DNA of 64,000 nucleotides from NCBI GenBank assembly GCA_001466705.2, contig LATX02000024.1, forward strand, positions 248,001-312,000, in the 5' to 3' direction. Positions 32,922 through 46,495 of the stretch are shown here, piece after piece. The stretch is from Moniliophthora roreri (taxonomy: Eukaryota > Basidiomycota > Agaricomycetes > Agaricales > Marasmiaceae). Below the pieces are notes generated by a model that was not told where the DNA came from, made no database searches, and saw nothing but the letters and a program-made list of their open reading frames with translations. Numbering within the stretch: the stretch's first letter is position 1; each line of letters starts with the position of its first letter. The translations under genes were made by a program, and so were the position numbers.

Positions 32922-35776
32922 CTGTTGCTAGCTGGTGATAGTTTAAATATATCTATATGAATCTTCTGGAACAAAGACAGAGTATGTGTCCAAGTAGGTG
33001 GAATCTTAATCATATTCAACTGCCTATCTTGGCATGGTTGACATAACTTCACAGACCATTCTACATCATACTCTAGTTCTGGCCACAAAAATCTCTTCTT
33101 AAGGAGCTGCTCAGTTGCAAATATTCCTTTGTGACCCACATAATCATGTGCTGCAGACATCATCCACATTCTCTTGTTCTTCAAAACTACCAGCTTATGC
33201 TGTCCTTCTAACTCTTCATTTCTTCTATACAGCCTTCCTTCTTTATCAACAAAGAATCTCTGGGCTTGTTTCTTTATAAACTTCTCATAATCCGTGTCTA
33301 GATCTTTTTGTCTAATCCAATCTTCATCTGTCAGATAACTGATTATATCTGGTAAAGCTTCATCCAACTTTTTCCCTAGCATTGTATAGTGAGATTCCAC
33401 ATAAGGATTCTTTTCCTGCCATTCAGCTGTTAATGCAGGTGGGAATATTTTGATCTGTGTGAACAACTCATATATTGGCCATCCTAAAACCAAATTATTC
33501 ATCCTCATTTCTTCTGCTGCTGCCTCTAAATCCTGTGTAAAATCTTCTACACATACTGCCCTTTCTAAATAATATCCACCTCTAGTATCAATCTCTTCTC
33601 TGAAATCTTTGAAAGGATAGGGTGGATCAGTCTCATCCTCTCCCATCTTAAATTTCACAGGCTCTCCATCATCATTATCTAAATAATCTTCTTCATTTTC
33701 TGGTGGTCTCATTGTTGTTGCACCGCCCAGTGGTGGTCTAGATAAACCATCTGGTCCATGCTTAATTCCTTTTATATGCACTAATTCAAAGTGATACTTT
33801 CTGATAGCTTCTATTCAATGATTGATAGTTGCATTAGGGCCTGCACTTGGATTGTCTAGCATTCCCTTAATATAACTAGCATCCATCTCTACTATTAACT
33901 CTCTACAACCATATGTTGTATAATATGTAGCTTCTAAAGCCATCTTTAATCCATACAGCTCCCTCTTGGGCTGTGAAAATCTTGCTTCTCTCTCATTCAG
34001 ACCAACTGATCCAAAGTAGTTAAAATATTTTCTCTTTGAATCATTTTCATCTCTTTGATACAAGTAGAAGCCTACAGCTTGCCACGATGTATCAACTGCT
34101 AATATTAATAGTTTCCCATAATCTACTGGTTTCAAACAAGGTGCATTCCTAATAGCTTCTTGCAGATTTCTAACCACTTGTTTCTCTTCTTCTCCCATCT
34201 GGAAGACTACATTTGCTCCAGTTATCTTATTCAATGGTCTTGTTATCTTTGCATAGTCCTTAATAAAAGTACACATCTGTACTGCTGTACCCAATAACGA
34301 CTTTACATCTGTCTTGGATTCAAAAGTATTTGGATCCCAATCCAATACTACCTTTGCAAACTTCTCATTTATCTCTTGACCCTCTGGTCCTACTTGAAAA
34401 CCTAATACCACACCCCTTTCTAAACATATAAATGCCTTGGGGCCTGAAAATGTTTCTCCAACATATTTCAGTCTCTGCATTAATCTGTTCATATTATTCA
34501 TATGCTCTCATACAAATCTTTGAATTCCTGGATTTGCTGGTATGGTTTCATAGCTTCCATCTTCTAATCTGTGCTGAGACACTGGTCCTCTTGCCAATAC
34601 ATCATCCACATATGGCATTGTGACCTCCAGTATCTCATCTCTAAATATATAACAAACATCATCATAAAATATTGGTACCAAATTGGTCCATCCCATTGGT
34701 AACTTTACTAACCAATGTGGTCCAAACAGTGTCTGAAATGTCGTTAAATCTCTTGATTCTTCATCTATCAATCTCTCATCATATCCAACCCATATGTCTA
34801 AGAGTCCTATGCATGCTCTGCCTGAGAAATGACTTGCTACTTCAGCCATCACAGGTGGTATGCCTGAGTACTGAATCATAACCTTGTTCAATGGCTTCAA
34901 GCTATGCACTATTCTCAAACTTTTTCCATCTTTCTTTAATATGCAGAACCACTTTGATCTATAGGATGAACTAGATGGTTTATATACTCTTGCATCTATC
35001 TTGTCTTTTATTATTCTGCAAACCTCCTTGTATATACCTGGTGGAATGGGAATATTTCTCTCTACCCATGGCACATGTGGTAATACTGGGAACTTTACTG
35101 GTGGAAAGAAATCTGTTCTAAAATTTCCTCCTTCTGCTGCATTCCATGCAAATGCTATCTCTTGTAATTTCATCAATTCATGTAATAGTTTTCTTTCTTC
35201 TAACTATAGAAATCCCTCTGGGTGATTCTTATCAATAATATTCTTTCTTTCTTGAGTATATCTTTCTCCTGGTGTAAATTCTGGTAGATGTACTGGAAGT
35301 ATGAGCATTCCCTCTAATGGATCCCCAAAAATCTGTCTCTTAACATGAAATTCCTGTAGTAATGTTGCCTTTACTAGGTGAACTTTCTTATCCACTGGCT
35401 TGTACTTTCCAAATACATCATATATATCACTCAATGCTTCATCTCTAGTCTGTATTACATCAAACATCTTTACTGTAGGCAGCCGGTTATTCTTTTCATA
35501 TAAATATTCTTTGTACTGATCCTTGCCCTTGGACTGTTCTCTTAATATTTCATTTGCTTGATCTACCACACATTGGAAAGCTTTTCCTTCCAAATGGTCC
35601 ATGCTCTGTTTTATCAATTCATCCAGTTTTTCTTCTATCAGCATTTGTGCTTCTGGCTCATCTCTTGCTGCCTGTGCAAATGCATTTACTAATTTCTTAT
35701 TTTCAAAAATATTCTTATTTGGCATAGCATATCTTTCTACTATGCATTCTCCATCTTCATTCATCTTAATTATCAA
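32922..35776 (-). pseudogene. Family A copy 2: reverse transcriptase, RNase H, integrase N-terminus
   Basis: One frame from 35776 down to 32926 with four stops: TAG near 35203, TGA near 34505 and near 33812 (both where relatives have Trp, TGG to TGA), and one near 33782. Features: a protease-RT linker, FFPPVKFPVLPHVPW near 35090, YVDD near 34600, RNase H with AVDTSWQAVGFYLY near 34090 and EMDASYIKG near 33870, an HIKGIKHGPDGLSR end near 33770, and the HHCC zinc motif near 33130-33040. The first core Asp (HIDIF near 32965) is kept here, unlike copy 1. Confidence 0.9.
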
Positions 35777-35796
35777 GGCTACCTCTCTCTGTTTGT

Positions 35797-36262
35797 CTAA
35801 CAGTTCCTCAAGGTTTCTTGAAAACTTGTAATCTTTATGTCATTATTTATTTCTTCTTTAGGTGGGCCAACATGTGTATCTCTTTCTGTAGATCTTAGTT
35901 CTGGCTCATCATTCAACTGTTCTACCTTTATCCCTTTTCCTCTGGGATAAGTTCTGCAGGTCAACTTCTTGCCTGTGTTTGGGCACATCAACATTAAGTC
36001 TAACCTCCCATCTGGATATGCTTTCATGTCCATACTGGTTAGAGACTCAAATAGCCTCTCTATCAGTAACTGATATGGTGCTTTCTCCAACACATGAAGT
36101 TGTGCTCTCAACTCTAAATCTCCAATCTGTATCAACTTATTTCTGGCTAGCCCCAGTGTCTTCTATAAGCTACTATTTGCACTCTGCATATGTATGCAAG
36201 TAGAAGGATCCCATGTAATCTCTCTGCCTACTGCTTCTTTCTTGTTGATACAAAGGATCATA
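35797..36262 (-). pseudogene. Family A copy 2: protease C-terminal part
   Basis: Continues the protease after the Tc1 insertion: SLGLARNKLIQIGDLELRAQ, then a gypsy-type segment (LLIERLFESLTSMDMKAYPDG). A stop lies near 36163. The frame differs from the downstream RT, so there is a shift near 35790. Confidence 0.75.
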
Positions 36263-36419
36263 CTTGGGGCCATGGAAAATCATAGTCCTGTGACTCCCAT
36301 GCGACCTATTTCACAGTGCTAGGAATTTTTTGTTCTTGTCCCCTCTTCTTCTGTATCATCCCATAAGACTCTATATTGTAAGTAGTACTTCATCTACATG
36401 AATAGATTCATTCTATGCA

Positions 36420-38027
36420 GTTAGAATCTTGTGTGACCCCCTTTTGCCTTCAAGACAGCCTCAACAACTTCATCCATCCTATCAATATATTTGTCAATAT
36501 CTTTCACATTTAACTCCTCCCAGACCTTCTTGGCTGCCACTTTCAACTCTCCAATGGATGAAGGGTGATAAGGGAGGTCCCTGAGCTGCTTTTTGAGCTC
36601 ATCCCAAATCAGCTCAATGGGATTGAGGTCAGGAGAACATGGGGGGTGTGGGAAGAGTTGGATGTTGTGGTCAGTGAGCCATTTCTGGGTTGTTTTTGCT
36701 GTGTGACTTGGTGTGTTATCTTGCTGAAATGCAATATCACCTCATTCTGACTTTATTTCTTTCCAAAACTCCAGGAACTTCCCTTCCAACACCTGCTTCC
36801 AGTATCTTTCAGCATTCATACCCCCACCCTGGCCTCCAGGATATTCCAATACCACCAGCAGTCCCTTCCTGCCCTTCATCACACATCCCCAGATCATCAC
36901 ATGAATGTTAGACTGCTTGAATGTTGGAATCAAGAAGTTCTCCTCGAATTCTTCATCAGCTTGGTGTGTTACGAAAACTTGGCCCTTGGGATCAACCTGA
37001 TAGATGCAGCACTCATCTGAGTAAATGTTCAGATCCCACTGTGTTCCCTGATTCTGCCTTGCCCACTTCAGCCTTTTATTCTTCAAAGCTTTTGTGAGAA
37101 ATAGGACCTTTCTCACAACTCTTCTCCTATACCCAGCTTCAGCCAAATACTCTCAAACAGTCGTCTCGCTCAACCTTGGTTCCATCTGATTTCCAATGTC
37201 CTTGAAAGGCATACAGCAGTTCTTGTTATGTTACTTGCACAGCAATGACAACAACAACCCAACAACACTATGACATAGTGATGTGGAGTCGACCTTCAAG
37301 AAAGGAAAGTTCTCTTCCTGAAGGAGTTAAGGTTCAAGTTGGAGAACTAGCTTAAGAAAAGCTAGCATTCAGAAGACTAATTTGTTGGCTAAACACAAGT
37401 TGATTAAACTAGGTCAAGCTGAGGAGCTATAACCCAGTTCTATCTACCTTTATACATCTATTGTAGTTACGCATTTGTACCTACACAGAATGTCCAAGAA
37501 CACAATGGAACATGTATAAGATAATCAGATAGAACGAAATAGAATGTTAGAGAATTGATAATGTCGTCAAGATGATGTCATAATAGAAAGAGATAGAAAT
37601 TGATAGAAAGAATTCAGAATAATATCATAAAGAAAATGTTAGAACGTTTTAGAACGATTTGTAAGAAGGGAGCTAGGAAAGTGGATAAGTCCAGATGTCA
37701 AAAAGAAGCATAATATTGGGCGCTAGGTTGCCCAGAATAGTAGTACAGAAAAGGAAAGCGGAAGAATGTCTGATAAAATGAAAAATTGTAACAGTTCTTA
37801 CAGACTGTTCTAATGAGCACCCACTTCCCTCTCTCTGTCAACTTGTGAGGGTGACCACTGTGTGGATGGTTCAATGTAGAACCTGTCTGCTTATATTTGT
37901 GCCAAATTTTCTTCACAGTTGAACATGGAATTCCAGTGAGATTGGCAGCTTCTTCAATAGTTAGACCAGCTGTCTTTGCTCCTATGAAACAATCCTTTGT
38001 TGGACTATCATGTAGTACACCAGGCAT
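36420..38027 (-). pseudogene. Tc1-type transposase (DD34E), disrupted
   Basis: Start ATG 38027. An N-terminal helix-turn-helix region (LTIEEAANLTGIPCSTVKKIW near 37960-37900) precedes the solo LTR at 37224-37793. The catalytic part follows: first Asp in YSDEC near 37015, second in FQQDNTPSH near 36728, and Glu in PDLNPIE near 36620, with 34 residues between the last two. Stops TGA near 37152 and near 36742 occur where Arg is plausible. The enzyme would cut and paste the element at TA sites; this copy is dead. Confidence 0.88.
37224..37793 (-). repeat. Solo LTR of gypsy B inside Tc1
   Basis: 570 bp, the reverse complement of the gypsy B LTR, with duplication GTTCT (37219-37223 and 37794-37798). 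The first end reads TGTTAT instead of TGTTAC. Confidence 0.95.
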
Positions 38028-38126
38028 TGTAGCAGTAGTAGATGTAAGGTATAAAATCAACAAAACTACTTTATGTGTCAGTGATGCAATGTATCACAGG
38101 ACTATGATTTTCCACAGCCCCAAGTA

Positions 38127-39981
38127 GAGCCTGGGTCCAAGATCCCTTCAATCTCATCTGAGTGTCCATTTAATTTCACATAAACACACCTCAGGTTCTC
38201 AGATTGTGATGCTACTATAATCACTTTATTTCTCTGGTCTTCTGATATATCATTCAGATATGTGTCTATCACATCTCTTTGCACTACAGTCTCTGCAGGC
38301 ATTCCATTCTGTTCTATTTCCAGAACTTCCAAAAAGGACTGTGCTAGTTCTTCATCTGCTTCAACAATACTTTCAACATCAATCACAAAATCAGCTTTAT
38401 CCAGATCCTCCAGTACTTCGTTGCTCAAGGCTAATGCCTGTGCTTTGGGTAGCTGATCATAAAACTCTTTTGCTGATCTCTGCTTAATATTTCTGAATCT
38501 ACATTTTCTAGCTAAAAGCTTCCTTACTGCTGGTGAAATTTTCAACATTTCTCCCAACAGTATATTTGCTTCCAACTTTAAATATTTATCTAGTATTCCT
38601 TCTTCAACTGTCATCATTGTCAAGTCAATGGAATTATCTCTCTTTGCTAAGATCTCTTTATTCTTCTGTTCTGAGTGCTTCAAGTGTGAAGTGCCTCTTT
38701 CTATTGCTTGATTCTTAGGTAGGGGAGCCCTCTCTATTGACTCTACCTTATCAAATGGTCTTTCTTCTTTATCTGGCTTGTTAAACCTCACTGTCTTTTG
38801 TACTCTGTTAATATTTTCTCTAGCATTGCTAGTTAACCCATCAGTTTCCAATGTATCAGCCATTGGATCAATATACTTTTTCTTTTCTGATTGTTTCATT
38901 CTAGGTATCTCAATTTGTGGCATCAATCTCTTTGGATTACCCTCAGGAGCACTATTATTGGCTATTCTTGAGTTAACCAGCCCCATCCTTGGGTCTGCTA
39001 GTTTTTTGACTGCACATCAGTTGCAGGCTTCATTTTCTCTGCCAACAACATCGCTAACCTATCCAAGTCCATCCCCTCTTGAGTTTGAACTACTGCTGCT
39101 TGATAAACCACTGCTGGTTCTTCTTCCACTTCCATAAACAAATGTGCATCTGGATGCACTATTCTATCCCATTCTTGTTGCTTTACATATTCTACTACTC
39201 TATCTTTGAGTTTCTCTCCAGGCTCAACCTTTGGAAATCCAGTGCCATCTCTCAATGTGTATTTGCCTGCACCATTATTCCAAATGATCCATCCCTTCTG
39301 TATCATTTCTCTTTGGTAAGGACAATCTCTGAGCCTATGACCATCTTCATTGCAGTAAAAACATAAATATTTTCCTCCACCAATCATTGGCTGTCCTGGT
39401 TTTCCTCTAACCATATTATTATTATTTCCATCACATGGCCTATTAGTTTGGCCTGCCATCACAGCAATAATCTGTCCTGGCATGCCTACTAATGTTGTCT
39501 TTATATCTTTAACTTCAGTGGAAAGTGTCTTTACATCTTCCATTCCTTTTCTTAAGGCTGCAAGCTCTGTCTCATGTGCCTTAATAGAAACTGTATGTGC
39601 ATCTACTGATGTAGCTATGCCCATAGTTCTCAATTCTGCTTCTTCTTTAGTCTTATCTAGTATATCTGGAAACAGTTCCTCTTGTTTCACTGAAACTAGC
39701 TTCAATAGTTGAGTAATATTCATGGTAGAAAGTACTGGTGGTGGCTGGAATGAATATGACAAAGGCATTGCTGCACTTAGCATTGCTGTTCCCACTCCTG
39801 GGTTGACTGGTGGAACCCCAGCTCCCAATGCAAAACTTCCTAATCCCATATATACATCTTCTGAGCTTGCACTCATAATCATCTCTGCTTGTTCCATGAC
39901 CTCTTGAAGTTTCCATGGATCCATTCTTCTTCTTCCATCTTCAGTTTCCAAATTTAACTTGTTCAGGGACCAATCAGCCAT
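38127..39981 (-). pseudogene. Family A copy 2: gag C-terminus, zinc knuckle and protease start
   Basis: 39981-38998 encodes a proline-rich linker and a CCHC knuckle C-x2-C-x4-H-x4-C near 39360-39320. After a frame change, 38986-38127 encodes a charged linker and the protease start. The protease active site reads LDPGS near 38140 instead of DSG or DTG. Tc1 follows directly. Confidence 0.8.
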
Positions 39982-40839
39982 TCTAATTCATACTCTTTCT
40001 TGAACTGACGTTCTAAACCTGCTAAATAAAAGCCTATTGCTTCAAAATTTGAAATTATAGGTGGATCTCTCATTAATTTAGCTGCTTCCAGCTTAAATGC
40101 CCTATGATATGCTCTAAGTTTCTCTAAATCCCAGTCTGTAGCTTTCTGATATACTGCTACAATCTTCTGCAACCTGACCATTGATTCTTGGCCATTATCA
40201 ACTGAATCTGGGAACTCTATGAATAATAATTTCTTGAACTCACTCCATGAGTGTCCCAATGCTTCTTTTCTATCTTGTAGCTGCTGTCTTAGATCATATG
40301 AAAACTTCAACATTGCTAGATAGATCTTCAACATGTCCTCCTTAACCTGGGCCATCTCTATTGCATTCTCAAAATCTTCAAGCCATGGTTGAAGAGTTGT
40401 AGATTGCAACTCATCAAATTGCTCTATCTTTGATAATATTTTCAACACTTTCTTATTTCACACTTCTTTGGCTGCAGCATCTGTAAGTGTATTCCACTTT
40501 TCTCTCTGTGCTAAGTCTGCCATTATTGTTTGTTCTGATACAGTATTGTCTTCTGTAACTTCTTCATCTGGTTCAAAATATTCTTTCTCTTCCAAACTGG
40601 AACTTGAACTACTGCTCTGTGCAGACTGTTCAGGAGACTCTCTCAGTGTAAGTATTAACAGTGTATTAGGTGGTACTCTTAATCTATATCTTCTGGGTGC
40701 TGGACTGAGAACAAATTCCTCTTGTGACTGTGGAAATCTTTCTGCAGTACCAAATGTTGAAGCTGGATATACGGGTACTCCACTTCTAGTAAAACTCTTT
40801 GTAGGTGGTAGTAACTGTAAGCCTGTAGTTCATGTATGA
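39963..40839 (-). pseudogene. Family A copy 2: gag capsid region
   Basis: The part from 40839 is low-complexity and acidic (Ser/Glu-rich), then TGA at 40449-40451, then a capsid-like helical domain (PWLEDFENAIEMAQ, WSEFKKLLFIEFPDS, FYLAGLERQFKKEY) to 39963. It overlaps the next ORF by 19 bp in another frame. It matches the gag fragment at 45400-46495. The upstream leader 40840-41245 shows no gene. Confidence 0.75.
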
Positions 40840-41245
40840 CTCCTTGTCACTCTTCTTTCTATGCTAGACAAAGCTCCTTCTGTCTTCTGTCTGTGAACTG
40901 GAACCTTGAACAAATTCTTCAATAGTTTGTTTCTTTGGACTAATCTTGACTAGTCTTTTACTCTAGATCTTTCTTTGTCACTGAGATCTCTAGTGCTTAT
41001 AAGTCAAATCTGTTCAAGACTTAACTAATATTCTCTATCTGATTGTCTTTTCTGAAGTTTATCTCTTTGTATCAAGCAATTCACTGATAATATTCTCTAG
41101 AACCTCCCTTGCAGTGGGCTCCAGATGAAGATGCTCAAAAACCTATGCCTCTACTATGAAAACATAAGGCCTGTGGTGCCAAAATACCTCTGAAAAAGAT
41201 ATATATAAGTTCTTGATTCTCAGTTTTGTTTGTGAGTTGGTTCAG

Positions 41246-42691
41246 TGTTGATGTGCCTAATTTTGGCCTAGACACAAAATTGTGCACTTTTCACATCAAA
41301 TACTAGAAAAAGAGCCCAGAGTACATGTGATATTCATGTGACTTGATAACCCAAGAGCTCTAATATAGCATCTAAGCTTTAAGTGCCGAGTCTAATAAGT
41401 CTAATAATTGACACTGTAACACAATTTAGATGAGATTAGTAGACTATACTAGCCCTCTACATTACAGTGAAGCATCACTGTGAGGGACCTTGGTCAATAA
41501 GACAGGCCAGAAACTACTAATTCCAAATACAAAGGAATAGATATCAGCGGGATCCACAGTCTAAGTGCACTAGATTGTTTGCTTTGTGACCACATTGCAT
41601 GATAATGTGTCAATAGACCTGTTATTTCATTAATACTATCAAAACTAGTACATGGTTGGAACTTGTTCCTATGTAGAGCTTTGAAGACACTCCCAGGCGG
41701 ATATAATGACCTATCCAGGTGTACACAGGACTGATAATGGGCAACATGCATGCAGGAAATCGATAATGACCTACAAGGTTGTATGTGGGATGGAAGAAGA
41801 TTGAATATAATGGATGTCTAGACCATAATATCCACCAATCTGATGGTAAAAAGCAGCTATGCAGAAGCAAACCAGTGGGAAGGCAGATGTTCCCATGTAC
41901 AAAGCTGGTCCAGAACCAGTGGCTATGCAGAAGTGGCTATGTGGAAGGATAGTTTGACCCAGCAACACTCTGCACAGAGTCCAAAACATGATAAACTGAC
42001 TGTTTGGTCACTAAATATGCCCAACATAGCTAATTTCTATGCAGAATCAGACTTTTATGCACAAACATGTACAATTTATACTCTAAGCCAGATCACATTT
42101 GTTTATCTTTTATTTTGTTATTTCCAATTATTGTTCTGTATATAAAGAGCTGTACTTGTAGATGCAGGCTCAAGCACTGACTGGTACTTGCACCCTATAG
42201 CCCCATGCAGCGTCAATTTAGACCTCTGCACAGCTTCTTAGACCAAGTCTCTATGCACTTGCCAGTCTGTTGCTTCTAGTTGAGCCAAGATTTATATATA
42301 TCTTGCCTTACTGTATATATTTGGTTATAACCAACCAATAAACTACTCATTTTAAAACCTATACTTTGTGACTGAAGTGCCACACTTGAGTCATCCCAAC
42401 TAGAGTCTTTAGACTCCACAATCTTATACCAACCTAAGCTGCTCAATTGAAATATAAAGGGTTCTGTTCCCTTTTCACTCCGAATCGCACTTGAAATAGA
42501 CTCAGTCTCCTAGTAGACTTATACAGTGCTTTATCACTCATAGAAGCCTCTATTAGTGTGTTGTGTGTGTGTGTGTGGGTTTAGTAGCAGCTTATAGTTG
42601 CAGGAGACCTTGTTAGAGTGCATTTTTAGAGTGAAGATAGCATGTAGCAGTTCTTCATAGAAGATAGAGTAACTGCCTCTTCAGCATGGTT
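41246..42691 (+). repeat. LTR-like repeat E, copy 1
   Basis: About 1.45 kb from TGTTGATGTG to CTCTTCAGCA, also present at 51413-52862. The short inverted ends (TGTTGA / TGCTGA), a TATATAAAG box near 42138 and the lack of ORFs fit a long LTR. TGGTTCA occurs on both sides (41238-41244 and 42692-42698), a possible duplication. It includes a short TG microsatellite near 42556. Confidence 0.6.
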
Positions 42692-43639
42692 CACTGTTAC
42701 CGCAACATTAAGAATAATTCTCAATGTCTTGCTTGGTATCAAAGAGATGAATGCCTTCAAAACAACTTTTCAGATTGAGATTGGTGTTCATTTTGTATAA
42801 TATTTATTGGTTTTGCAGTTTTATTAATCACTTCAAAGCAAATACTGGTATAGATTCTGACCAGAAACTGTCCAAAGAATAAACTTCTTCTAAGTGAGAA
42901 CAAAGGTACCTCTTGTACCTGAATATAGCCCTCTTAGCTATGTTCTGCAATGATTCTCAAGAGGACAAATCTTCTAGACACTGCTAGCCTGAAACCCTCT
43001 CTGATTTATGTTGAAACACCAGACTATACTGATGCATGTCAGCTACCCTCTTAGTAGACTGATACAATGTTTCTCTTATCAGAAAACACACCTCTTGTGT
43101 TAAAAACTAAGCTCTTCCTAGCTTTTATTTATATCTCTGGTTTGGATTACAATCTCAGGTCTCAACTAGCCTGTGCCTCTTGCACAACTAAATAAGCTAG
43201 GGCCTGAAGTGGTTGAAAAATACTGATTGCCAGTAGCTCTTCTACCTGAACAACAATGTCATACACTCTGGTAATTGGTGGGCAGTATCTCTCCTGCTTT
43301 CCACCTATAAAACACATCCCCTTATATACCCTACAACATAAATAATCTAATATATCTGTCACACATACAAATAAAACTGAGTCAGGTGCTAAATATTATA
43401 TAAACTGAGCTGTGTTTGGTGATTTCTCTGTCACAGTGTCCAATTGTAGTCAGGCTTTGTAGCCATAATCTCTTTTATTCTTTTTCTATGATGATTGTCC
43501 AGTCTCCTGACACTAATCGTTTGCAATTTTCTCTATCAAACAGCTCTCCTTCCAACTCCATTTGAAAATATTATATTTCTATGCCACTCTGCATGGTTCC
43601 TTCCTTCTCTGTCTATTGTCATCTGCTCTGTGGATGCAT
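42692..43639. other. Unassigned spacer with primer-site-like motif
   Basis: No coding region that I can support. TTGGTATCAAAGAG near 42733 resembles a tRNA-Met primer-binding site of plus-strand LTR elements, but it lies about 40 bp past the E repeat, so the link is uncertain. Confidence 0.3.
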
Positions 43640-45358
43640 TAATTTGTCTAAGATAAGACTAGTGGAAAACTACCCAAAAGATAGCCTCCAAAAGTCTAAC
43701 TCAGGTTGTTGTGCAAGTGTGGATCAACATGATCAGAGTTACCACACTTAGAATGCCAACAAAACTCTTAGCTAGGTTGATTTTCTCTTATTGAAGCAAT
43801 CTACTTCAAAGTGTTCACCTCCAGAGGAGTATATATAGGTTTTAAAAGAGCTTATACCCAAACACACAAACACACACACAAAAACACAGTGCACAAAGCA
43901 CAAAACACAAGAGCTACAGTCCCACCAAAAGACTCAGTAGCTGATATAGTCTGACCCTATGGAGTTCAAGACTTCTTTAAGACAACTGCAGTACACAGTG
44001 TACTGGAAAAGGTCCTAGACCAGTTTCTACAAAGAGCTTAATTGCAGGCCCAATTCCTTTGTTAAGACTCTAAGTGTGTCACAACCTGATACCCAACACA
44101 GGCCACACTCCAAAAGCCACCAGAACTTTTGGTGTAAAGTTATCTCTTAGAAAAGTGCCAAGTGCACTAAAGATGTTGCTCTTTGTCTCTTATGACGCAA
44201 GTTTGTTATCAGATTTCTATCTCTCTGAAGTCAGAGTCCTGGTTAGAGGTCCCGGACTTCACTCCTTCGTTTTGACCTTACCGACACACAATTATACACC
44301 AAACAAACTCATCATGTATTCACAATCAGAGGGGGCAGAGTTACTTGAGTATATATGAATATCTGGCTGTCCTTATATATGGTCTATGGAATATATCTAC
44401 AGAAAAATATAAATAATGTCTGATAATTCAGGAAATAATAAATGAGTGACTGAAATGCTAAAAGAGGGAATATTTGGATGTCACAGAGTCTGGCCATTAG
44501 GGTATCCAATCATATCCATGCAGGTATCTGCTTTCCAGTGTTCTGGACTCTTAGATATTTGATTTATCTCTTTTCTAGGTGGGTCTGGATAGACAGATGA
44601 GTCCATCTGTTCCGCATTCTCTTTTCCAGCATCTGCACAGCTGCCAATGTCTGGGTTTCAAAGCTTCCAAGGCTGGAACATACTGTTCCTGTTCCTGTCT
44701 CCTTTGATAATTTGTTCTTAATCTTATCTAGGACTTTGCATTCCTTGAATATCAATTATGTCTTGTTGTATCTGTAGTCATGTTGCTACACTTGTTCTGA
44801 GGTTGTGTTGCCCCTTGTTAAGTAATTTCATCTATTTGCACCACATTAGAACTCTTTATTAAGAGATCATTGGCTTTGATTCTGATCTGCATATTGAATT
44901 CCAATGTCTGATCATTCTGATTGTTCCAATCCAAGTCGTCTCTCTGTTCTGATGTCTTCTCTAAGTACTTCTGTACTGTATGACTGCATGTTGCACTTTG
45001 CAGATGTTATAGAAAAGTGAATAAATTGAAAAATCCCATTGATAGCACTTTGAGAGAGCTCAGTTAACTAGCCAACATGTTCATATGGTCATAGTTAGGT
45101 TCCCTACAGGTTTCAGAAGTGATCTGCTTTGGATCTGATACATAGATAAGTCAGAATGTACAGCTTAGACACCTCTGTATAGCATATCATATAGCTCTTT
45201 GTACTTTCCAACACACTGTAGCTTCTCTAAGGCAATAACTAGCAGACTGGGCTCACTCTAGTCCTTATTACCTATTATCTTGTGTCATATTAAAGTGTTC
45301 TGATTCAAAAGTAATGTAAAATGAATAAAATTGGTTCTTTTCTAGGTTTGCCATATTA
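43640..45358 (-). repeat. Solo D LTR, complete
   Basis: 1719 bp from TAATTTGTC to CATATTA with a perfect 4-bp direct repeat GCAT on both sides (43636-43639 and 45359-45362). No ORF is encoded. This copy best defines the D ends. Confidence 0.8.
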
Positions 45359-45399
45359 GCATAGAAGAATATCTAATGCTGAAGAGGCAGTGACTTTAN

Positions 45400-46495
45400 C
45401 CCATATCTAAGAGTGCCTCAATCACCTCTGGATGATTGTTTAAGTTCGTGAATATGCAGCGCAGAATTTGTCCAGCACTTGTGGACTGTACAGCCCTTCC
45501 TATCATAGGCTGTCCATGTTTACCTCAGACGTCCTGGTTCATAGTGAACATTGGTGTCCCTTGGCTAAGAGATTTCTGGGTTGCCAGAGCACCTAGCAAG
45601 CTTGACATTTGCCTTTTTAAGTTCTCAATTTCTTGAGTCTGTGCTTGTATAGTACATTGGTGCACATCTACAGTCGCTGCCACACCCAAATTATACATAT
45701 CACTATTCTGTTCCTCCTTTTTAGGAAACAATAATGGTACTGTCTCTTCTTGTTTTATGACCAGCGTTGTCGCAGCCTGGCTAGGAGCTTGTCCTTGTGC
45801 TGCCTTGACCTGCACATTCGTCAAAGGAATAGGAACCCCTATAGAAAAGGCCATACCTGGTATAATGGGTTGTGTTTCCTCAGGAACTGCCGACTGATGT
45901 GAATTCAGGAAATAAATGTTCCCTGAATTGGTTGACATTACTATCTCTGCCTGTTCGATAACATCATTTAGTTCCCAAGGATCTTGTCATCTTCTAGAGT
46001 CTTCTTTTCCCTTTATCTGGTTTATTGAGTGTAAATAGCTCCATCCGCTGTTGAACACGGGTCTTGAATGTTGTTTCAAAGGTGCTCAGGTATGTTTGTA
46101 CTACTGCATGGTTTGAAAGGAGAGCTGGAGGTTTGAGGAGCTTTCTGACTTTGAGCAAGAATGCTCAATTGTACTTCTTTAGTTTTTCCAGTCCACCAAA
46201 CCCAATGTATTGACTGTGCAACACTATCTGGTACAATTTATCCGTCGATCCATTGTCCGTATCTGCTGAATCAGGAAATTCCTTAAATAAGAGCTTTTTA
46301 AAGTCTTCCCAGGAGTTGCCTTTGGCTTCGCTACTCCCTTGCAATTCTGTCCACAGCTTATAGGACATCTTCCACATTGCGGAATAGATCTTTGAGGCAC
46401 TCTCTATCAATCCAGCCATCTTAAATTGGATTTCAAGATCATCAAGCCATGCTTGTAAGGTATCTGGTTCATCTTTGTCAAATGACTTTATGGTA
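45400..46495 (-). pseudogene. Family A-like gag fragment
   Basis: The minus strand reads a capsid segment (AWLDDLEIQF near 46450, WEDFKKLLFKEFPDSADT near 46290), TGA near 46165, then further gag to 45525 (IIPGMAFSIGVPIP). It aligns with the family A copy 2 gag (WSEFKKLLFIEFPDS) but is a distinct subfamily. A D LTR cuts it on the right and an N on the left. Confidence 0.75.

Larger units (their letters stand above)
36263..38124 (-). mobile_element. Tc1/mariner element, interrupted by a solo LTR
   Basis: The termini start CTTGGGGC; inverted ends match over about 28 bp and are flanked by TA (36261-36262 and 38125-38126). Subtracting the nested LTR and its 5-bp duplication leaves 1287 bp, a normal Tc1 length. 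It sits in the family A copy 2 protease just after the active-site segment. Confidence 0.95.
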
